This document shows positions 1 through 4,087 of a DNA stretch of 10,126 bases, in pieces; position 1 is the first letter of the stretch; every line of letters starts with the position of its first letter. Source of the stretch: JBBRLA01 sp038231615. Lineage in GTDB: Bacteria > Myxococcota_A > Polyangia > Palsa-1104 > JAEUJZ01. The stretch is taken from the NCBI GenBank assembly GCA_038231615.1, contig JBBRLA010000284.1, positions 1 through 10,126 on the forward strand, in the 5' to 3' direction. A program made the position numbers and the translations under genes. The notes under the pieces were generated by a model, which worked only from the letters and a program-made list of their open reading frames with translations, was not told where the DNA came from and searched no databases.

Positions 1-210
1 GAGCCCCTTCTCCCATACGATGGGGTCCTTTCGTTTCTTCGACAATGACAGGCTGAAACTGCCTGCCCTGTATGCCCCGTGCCTCACAGCGCTGACTCAG
101 CAGATCGGTCAGGGCGAGCGGTGCTACATCGCCCACGACTTCAGTCCGGTGGACTACTCGACGCATCAGGCCAAGGAAGACCTGATTCAGATCGGCAACG
201 AGCGTGGCTA
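1..210 (+). mobile_element. IS4-like transposase remnant (internal fragment, both ends missing)
   Basis: The frame beginning at base 2 is open from the window edge and reads SPFSHTMGSFRFFDNDRL, then later CYIAHDFSPVDYSTHQAKED and IGNERGY. This is the pattern of the N-terminal and first catalytic region of IS4-like DDE transposases: an 'hTmGsfRFf.N' segment, then a 'HD.S..dYs.H..K.D' segment whose Asp is probably the first catalytic residue, then a 'GY' segment. The similarity stops at about base 210, after GY; the frame continues to a stop at 329-331 but no longer looks like transposase. No second or third catalytic residue and no terminal inverted repeat are visible, so this is a decayed remnant rather than a working insertion sequence. 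Its 5' part lies outside the window. The family name is recalled from motif pattern, not from a search. Confidence 0.6.
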
Positions 211-225
211 CCCCTGGAGCAGGTC

Positions 226-744
226 ATGTTCTATCACCCCAACGTCACAAACGCAGACCAAGTGGAGGCGCGCATTGATGGCCTGTACCAGGATCCCCGA
301 TGCTCCGGGATGGCGGGCGAGGGGACGCTGACGATACACCGCCTCAAGGGTCAAAACGTGTTCGTCGCGCGGGTCTCCATCAACAAACAAAAGCCAGGCC
401 GGTTCATTGTCGATACAGGGGCAACATTATTGACGCTCGATCGGGCATTCGCCGAAGCCAGTGGTATACAGACGATCGGTCAGCCGGAGCTGCTCCTGCG
501 GACCGTCAACGGCGTGACCAGAGGCACATTTACCCGGGTTGAGGAAGTAAACCTCGGTGGCGCCTCCGTGCGCCGCGTCGAGGCCGTGGTGATCGACAGC
601 GTCGCACCGGGGTTCGACGGACTTTTGGGCCTATCTGTGTTGAATCGGTTCAGCGTCCACCTGGAACCGGGGGAAGAGACTCTGGTGCTGGTCAAACGAC
701 CTCGTGCAAACCACAGTGCCCCTCCTCACGTCCCTCCCATGTAA
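226..744 (+). CDS. Retropepsin-like aspartic protease, probably 5'-truncated
   Basis: The predicted 172-residue protein has a single-domain retropepsin fold signature. The catalytic motif is FIVDTGATLL, with the catalytic Asp at residue 63. A second hydrophobic-hydrophobic-Gly motif, FDGLLGLSVLNRF, lies near the C-terminus, as in bacterial clan AA single-domain proteases that act as homodimers. The chosen ATG at 226 is preceded by GGAG at 216-219. The frame stays open upstream to at least 79, but there the same DNA encodes transposase in another frame. Bacterial relatives usually begin with a signal peptide and extra N-terminal sequence; here residues 1-35 look like the middle of such a protein and there is no signal peptide. 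I infer that the IS remnant replaced the original 5' end, so the product may be a non-exported or non-functional fragment. The fold call is firm; the start and activity are uncertain. Confidence 0.72.
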   Translation: MFYHPNVTNADQVEARIDGLYQDPRCSGMAGEGTLTIHRLKGQNVFVARVSINKQKPGRFIVDTGATLLTLDRAFAEASGIQTIGQPELLLRTVNGVTRGTFTRVEEVNLGGASVRRVEAVVIDSVAPGFDGLLGLSVLNRFSVHLEPGEETLVLVKRPRANHSAPPHVPPM

Positions 745-1041
745 GTAAGTAAGGATCAGCAGGTGCCGAAATGAGCGCCTGTTCGGTACCAACATCCTCG
801 TCTCCGGTCAACACTGTGGCCAGGTGAAGGTCAATGCCTGGTTGCTTAGGAAAGTGACCGGACGCCTGGCCACGGCGGAAAAGGTGCTAACCTGTTTATC
901 CGGGCCATAGAGGGCGCGTCAGCCATCTGAGCCGGGCGGGCCCCTTTTGTCATCGCCGGCAACTTGGCGGTCCACGACTGCGGCGTGCCGGATGCGCAGT
1001 TTGATCCAGACGCAAGGACAATCTGGTTATATATTCGCGCC
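745..1041. other. Intergenic stretch without a convincing gene
   Basis: The stretch opens with GTAAGTAAGTAA just at the end of the protease gene, which puts stop codons in all three forward frames. One stop-free but startless frame (about 749-909) contains RLFGTNILVSG, faintly like the N-terminal strand of PIN-domain toxins (DTNVLVS), but the Asp is replaced by Gly and the remainder does not match, so I do not call a gene. No stable terminator hairpin with a T-run was recognised. The last 40 bases contain a candidate promoter for maf. The frame of maf is open back to 964, but that extension is not conserved-looking. Confidence 0.55.
1001..1035 (+). promoter_or_regulatory. Candidate sigma-70 extended -10 promoter for maf
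   Basis: TGGTTATAT at 1024-1032 fits an extended -10 element (TGn followed by TTATAT, close to TATAAT). A weak -35-like TTGATC lies at 1001-1006, but the gap to the -10 is about 20 bases, longer than ideal. A start of transcription around 1039 would fall within a few bases of the maf ATG at 1042, giving a leaderless or nearly leaderless transcript; this fits the absence of a Shine-Dalgarno sequence there. It is one of few AT-rich spots in a GC-rich region. Pattern-based only. Confidence 0.4.
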
Positions 1042-1713
1042 ATGGTCTCCCCTACCCCGCCGCTTCTGGTCCTGGCCTCCGCCTCGCCGCGACGCATCGA
1101 CATGCTGCGCGCCGCCGGCATCCCCCACGCCATCCACCCCACCGACATCGACGAAGGCCGCCACCCGGGCGAATCCGCCGAGGTGATGGTGCTGCGCATA
1201 AGCCAGGCCAAGGCCGATGCCGCCGCCTCGCACTACCCCGATCGCGCGGTCCTGGGCGCCGACACGCTGGTGGTGGCCCGCGGCTCGATCCTGGGGAAGC
1301 CACCTCACCGGGGGGCGGCGCGGCAGATGCTGATGATGCTCTCGGGCGGGACCCACGAGGTGCTGACCGGGTACCATCTGATCGCGAGGGGAGAAGCGCC
1401 GCGGTTGTCGGTCGCCCCCGGCGCCCCGGGTCCGGCGGGGCCAGAGCCACAGAACGACCGGCGCATCAGCAAGGTGGTCCGTACCGAGGTGGACGTGCGT
1501 CCCCTCTCGGATCTGGACCTCGATGGCTACTTGGCCTCCGACGAGTGGCGCGGCAAGGCTGGGGCCTACGCCATTCAGGGGCGCTTCTCCTGCTTCGTCC
1601 AGGGCATCCGCGGCAGCTACGAGAGCGTGGTGGGGCTGCCGCTCTGCGCGCTGATCGAGGACCTGTCCCGAGAGGGACTGCTGCCGCCCGGCTGGCCCCG
1701 GTGGCTACCGTGA
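1042..1713 (+). CDS. maf: Maf/YhdE-type nucleoside triphosphate pyrophosphatase
   Basis: A 223-residue Maf-family protein. Family members hydrolyse non-canonical or pyrimidine NTPs to the monophosphate and pyrophosphate in the cytosol. Visible hallmarks are LVLASASPRR (residues 8-18), LGADTLVV with Asp at 74, ILGKP, LSGGTHEVLTGY, the GKAGAYAIQG block (residues 171-180) and FVQGIRGSYESVVGLPL near the C-terminus. The last block resembles the YhdE (dTTP/UTP) subgroup. It is about 25 residues longer than E. coli YhdE. Most of the excess is a Pro/Gly/Ala-rich insert at about residues 118-140, between the TGY strand and the KVVRTEV strand. ATG 1042 was chosen because family homology begins there; the frame is open to 964 but that part is not Maf-like, and no Shine-Dalgarno is seen. 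The TGA stop overlaps the yggS ATG by one base (TGATG). Confidence 0.93.
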   Translation: MVSPTPPLLVLASASPRRIDMLRAAGIPHAIHPTDIDEGRHPGESAEVMVLRISQAKADAAASHYPDRAVLGADTLVVARGSILGKPPHRGAARQMLMMLSGGTHEVLTGYHLIARGEAPRLSVAPGAPGPAGPEPQNDRRISKVVRTEVDVRPLSDLDLDGYLASDEWRGKAGAYAIQGRFSCFVQGIRGSYESVVGLPLCALIEDLSREGLLPPGWPRWLP

Positions 1714-1740
1714 TGGCTCGCGAAGCGCGAAGCGCCGCAG
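1709..1740 (+). repeat. 30-bp repeat family, copy at the maf/yggS junction
   Basis: GCTCGCGAAGCGCGAAGC at 1716-1733 matches the repeat core GATCGCGAAGCGCGGAGC at 16 of 18 positions. The GTGATG just before it and the GCCGC just after it also match flanking bases of other copies. The copy therefore spans the maf stop codon and the yggS start codon, and encodes the first eight residues of YggS (MAREARSA). Confidence 0.6.
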
Positions 1741-2609
1741 CCGAGCCCGAGGCCCAGATCGGCGCCCGCCTGGACCAGGTGCGCCAACAGATCGCCGCCG
1801 CCTGCGCCCGCGCCGGCCGCCCCGAAAGCAGCGTGACCCTGGTGGCGGTGAGCAAGCTCCAGCCTCCATCGGCCATCGCCGCCGCCCTACGACACGGACA
1901 GCACGACTTCGGCGAAAACTACGCCCAGGAGCTGCGCGACAAGATACAGGTCCTCGCGGGATCAGCGCCGGGGCCGGGAATCGAACCCGGACCAGGAATC
2001 GGAGCCGGGCCGCGCTGGCACTTCATCGGGCCGCTCCAGCGCAACAAGGTCCGGCTGGTCGCCGGCCGCGCCGCCCTGATCCACAGTGTCGACAGCCCCG
2101 CCCTGGTCGCCGCCATTGCCGCCACCCTGGCACCCAGGCCGAAGGGCCCCGTGGGCATCGCCGGCCCCCAGGATTGCCTGATCCAGGTCAACATCGGCCG
2201 CCGTGATCCCCAGAAGTCCGGCTGCGACGAGGCCGCCCTACCAGCGCTACTGGACGCCTTCGCCGACCCTGCCGGCGGCGCCCGGGTCCGCTGCGTCGGC
2301 CTCATGTGCATCCCGCCCGCCCCTACCGACGGCGAGGTGCTGGATCGCGAAGCGCGGAGCGCCGAGGTGCTGGATCGCGAAGCGCGGAGCGCCGCGGTGA
2401 TCGACCAGGCCCGGCTTTGCTTCCGCCACCTGAGACAGCTCTTCGACGAAGCCGGAAAGACCCCTCGTCCCAACGTCGACCTGCGCGAACTCTCCATGGG
2501 GATGAGCCACGACTTCGTCATCGCCATCGAGGAAGGCGCCACCCTGGTCCGAGTGGGCACGGCGATATTCGGCGCAAGGCCCCCCGCCCGGTCCCGAATC
2601 GAACTATAA
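1713..2609 (+). CDS. yggS: YggS/PLPBP family pyridoxal-phosphate homeostasis protein
   Basis: A 298-residue cytosolic PLP-binding TIM-barrel protein of the YggS/PROSC family, which buffers PLP and affects amino-acid and vitamin B6 balance without known catalysis. Hallmarks: LVAVSKLQP with the PLP-binding Lys at residue 48, DFGENYAQEL, WHFIGPLQRNK, CLIQVNIG, VGLMCIPP, and LSMGMSHDFVIAIEEGATLVRVGTAIFGAR at the C-terminus. Relatives are about 230-235 residues; the excess is in three places. An N-terminal tag MAREARSAA comes from a repeat copy. A Pro/Gly insert at about residues 83-100 precedes WHFIG. A perfect 10-residue tandem (EVLDREARSA twice, residues 208-227) follows the IPP strand. All lie at termini or expected surface loops, so the barrel should still form (inference). 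The ATG overlaps the maf stop, suggesting coupling, and the next gene starts 6 bases after the stop. Confidence 0.94.
   Translation: MAREARSAAAEPEAQIGARLDQVRQQIAAACARAGRPESSVTLVAVSKLQPPSAIAAALRHGQHDFGENYAQELRDKIQVLAGSAPGPGIEPGPGIGAGPRWHFIGPLQRNKVRLVAGRAALIHSVDSPALVAAIAATLAPRPKGPVGIAGPQDCLIQVNIGRRDPQKSGCDEAALPALLDAFADPAGGARVRCVGLMCIPPAPTDGEVLDREARSAEVLDREARSAAVIDQARLCFRHLRQLFDEAGKTPRPNVDLRELSMGMSHDFVIAIEEGATLVRVGTAIFGARPPARSRIEL
1974..2009 (+). repeat. 18-bp imperfect tandem repeat with a tRNA T-arm-like unit
   Basis: Two adjacent 18-base units (1974-1991 and 1992-2009) agree at 14 of 18 positions and encode PGIEPG and PGIGAG within the YggS insert. On the minus strand the first unit reads CCGGG TTCGATT CCCGG: a 5-bp stem closed by the G53-C61-type pair with a 7-base loop that fits the tRNA T-loop consensus TTCRANY. 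No D-arm, anticodon arm, matching acceptor strand or CCA is seen, and the neighbouring DNA encodes conserved YggS residues, so this is not a tRNA gene. Confidence 0.6.
2334..2402 (+). repeat. 30-bp repeat family, perfect in-frame tandem inside yggS
   Basis: Two identical 30-base units occupy 2334-2363 and 2364-2393, each containing GATCGCGAAGCGCGGAGC (2343-2360 and 2373-2390). The bases after the second core (GCGGTGATC, to 2402) also match the tail of the inverted copies at 3361-3424. Each unit encodes EVLDREARSA, so frame is kept. The core holds a short GC hairpin, CGCG-AAG-CGCG. Confidence 0.9.
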
Positions 2610-2615
2610 TCAAGC

Positions 2616-3428
2616 GTGTATCTCGGGTTTGTCAGCCTGCTCTTCATCGGGATGCTGCTCGTCCTTCTCGCCCGCCGCAGCTTCTCCCTGCGCGAGGCCC
2701 GTGACCGCTGGAGCGACCTCCCCGACCTAAAGTGGCTCGACCCGGCGGACTCGCCCTTGCACCGCAGGGTCCTCGACTGCCGCGGCCACTGCCGCCTGCA
2801 ACGGGTGGACACCACCGACCCCAAGATCGTCGATGGCTTCCGCCGCACCCAGGGCTCCTCTATCTCCACCGTGTCAGGCAAGCTCCCCGAGGGAGCGCAT
2901 CCCGCGGGCCACCCGGTGCGCTGGGCCTTCACCGCCGTCCAGGGCCCTGCCCTGCTGACCCCCTGCCTGCCCCACGCGCTGGAGGACAAGTGGCTCATCC
3001 GCCACGCCGGGGGCCGCCTCCACTTCCAACGAAGCTGGACCGGCAAGCTGATCTACGTCGCCGAGCTGTCCGCCAACGACAAGGGTGCCTACATCAACCG
3101 CATCTGGCTGCGCGACGGCGAAGCCCGCACTGATGAGCAGCGCACCTTGGCCCTGGCCCTGTGCCGCTACCTGATCGATTCGCACCTTTTGGGCCTGCCC
3201 GCGGCGGTGCCCGTGCCCGCCGACCTCGCCGTGGACCCCTACAAGATGGCGATCTTCGCCTTCTCCATGGCGGGCCGCCGCGGAGACTATGCCGAACCGC
3301 ACTTTTCGACGGCACCGGAGGAAGGCGAAGAGGGCGGCCCCCCGATGCGTTACCCTGGGCCATCGCCGCAAAGCTCCGCCCTTCGCGATCCATCACCGCA
3401 AAGCTCCGCGCTGCGCGATCCATCATGA
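2616..3428 (+). CDS. Hypothetical protein with one N-terminal membrane anchor
   Basis: I do not recognise the family. The 270-residue product starts at GTG 2616, six bases after the yggS stop; no clear Shine-Dalgarno is present, so coupled translation is likely. Residues 2-19 (YLGFVSLLFIGMLLVLLA) form one hydrophobic helix followed by RR, suggesting an anchor with the bulk of the protein in the cytosol by the positive-inside rule. The body has several Trp/His-rich stretches (KWLDPADSPLHRR, EDKWLIRHAGGRLHFQRSW) and a short Gly/Glu-rich region near residue 240. The C-terminus is a 10-residue tandem, PSPQSSALRD twice plus PS, which is the translation of the inverted 30-bp repeat and is not expected in relatives. 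Its last four bases overlap the DUF4230 start (ATGA). Its place between yggS and DUF4230 gives no direct function. Confidence 0.75.
   Translation: MYLGFVSLLFIGMLLVLLARRSFSLREARDRWSDLPDLKWLDPADSPLHRRVLDCRGHCRLQRVDTTDPKIVDGFRRTQGSSISTVSGKLPEGAHPAGHPVRWAFTAVQGPALLTPCLPHALEDKWLIRHAGGRLHFQRSWTGKLIYVAELSANDKGAYINRIWLRDGEARTDEQRTLALALCRYLIDSHLLGLPAAVPVPADLAVDPYKMAIFAFSMAGRRGDYAEPHFSTAPEEGEEGGPPMRYPGPSPQSSALRDPSPQSSALRDPS
3361..3424 (-). repeat. 30-bp repeat family, inverted tandem at the hypothetical/DUF4230 junction
   Basis: Two 30-base units (3361-3390 and 3391-3420) differ at three positions. Each contains the reverse complement of the core: GCTCCGCCCTTCGCGATC at 3373-3390 and GCTCCGCGCTGCGCGATC at 3403-3420. 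A third partial unit (CATC) runs into the ATG of the next gene at 3425. Relative to the yggS copies the orientation is reversed, and the 12-base tail differs at a few positions. The array is translated as the last 22 residues of the upstream protein. Confidence 0.9.
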
Positions 3429-4042
3429 AGACCCGCTTCACTCTGCTGCTGCTCTTCGTTGTCGCGGGACTGACCGCCGGGGGGTTCATCGTGCGGGCGA
3501 TGTGGCGTCACCGCGAGCACCAGGAAGTCGTGCGCCCCACCGCCGACCTGGTCACCGCGATGCGCGACCTGTCCCGGCTGGAGGCCGCCGAGTACCACCT
3601 GGAGCGGGTCATCGACCTGCGCGATCAGCAATCCCGCTTCTACGGCATGGTCGAGGGAAACGACGCCGTCCTTTTGGTCGCCGCCGGGGACGTGGTCGCC
3701 GGGGTGGACCTGTCGAAGCTGCGCGCCGGGGACGTCACTCTGGGGAAGACCCCCGGGTCCGTGGTGGTGCGCCTTCCCGATCCCGAAGTCTTCCACGCCC
3801 GCCTCGACGAGGCACATACCTACGTCCACAGCCGCAACACCGACCTCTTCGCCCAGCGCAACGAGGCGCTGGAGGGACGCGCCCGGCAGATCGCCGTGCA
3901 GTCCTTCGAGCAGGCCGCCAAAAAGTCCGGCATCCTGGACCGCGCCCGCGTCCAGACCGAGCGGCTGGTGCGATCGATGCTGCGGCAGCTCGGCGCTCGT
4001 GACGTGGTGGTGGTGTGGGGCACGGCCCGGCCGCCAAGCTGA
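3425..4042 (+). CDS. DUF4230 family membrane-anchored protein
   Basis: A 205-residue protein with an N-terminal hydrophobic helix (residues 5-24, FTLLLLFVVAGLTAGGFIV) followed by basic residues, then a soluble domain. The segment VLLVAAGDVVAGVDLSKL (about residues 80-100), followed by DVTLGKTPGSVVVRLPDPEVF, is the hallmark of DUF4230: a 'l.v.G.v.aGiDLskl' strand pair, then a 'v.lP.peI' segment. The helical C-terminal half (ARQIAVQSFEQAAKKSGILDRAR...LLRQLGARDVVVV) also fits. The molecular function of DUF4230 is unknown. The start ATG overlaps the upstream stop by four bases and lies directly after the inverted repeat array; no Shine-Dalgarno is seen, so it is probably translated by coupling. 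The next gene, a metallopeptidase, starts 45 bases downstream; shared envelope work is an inference from position. Confidence 0.85.
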   Translation: MKTRFTLLLLFVVAGLTAGGFIVRAMWRHREHQEVVRPTADLVTAMRDLSRLEAAEYHLERVIDLRDQQSRFYGMVEGNDAVLLVAAGDVVAGVDLSKLRAGDVTLGKTPGSVVVRLPDPEVFHARLDEAHTYVHSRNTDLFAQRNEALEGRARQIAVQSFEQAAKKSGILDRARVQTERLVRSMLRQLGARDVVVVWGTARPPS

Positions 4043-4087
4043 ATCGAGGGCTTCCCTCTTGTCGCCTTTCATGCCAAAAGCCTGGCT

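Noticed and set aside
749..909. Open frame with RLFGTNILVSG, resembling a PIN-domain toxin start.
   Set aside because: No start codon, the conserved Asp is Gly, and the following residues do not resemble a PIN domain.
964..1041. An N-terminal extension of Maf from ATG 964.
   Set aside because: Family homology begins at 1042 and the added 26 residues look non-conserved; a promoter-like motif lies within the stretch.
1381..1405. GATCGCGAGGGGAGAAGCGCC in maf as a degenerate repeat copy.
   Set aside because: Requires gaps to align with the core and lacks the tail; too weak to support.
1960..2045. A minus-strand tRNA gene suggested by the T-arm at 1974-1990.
   Set aside because: No matching acceptor strand, D-arm, anticodon arm or CCA; the region encodes conserved YggS residues WHFIGPLQRNK.
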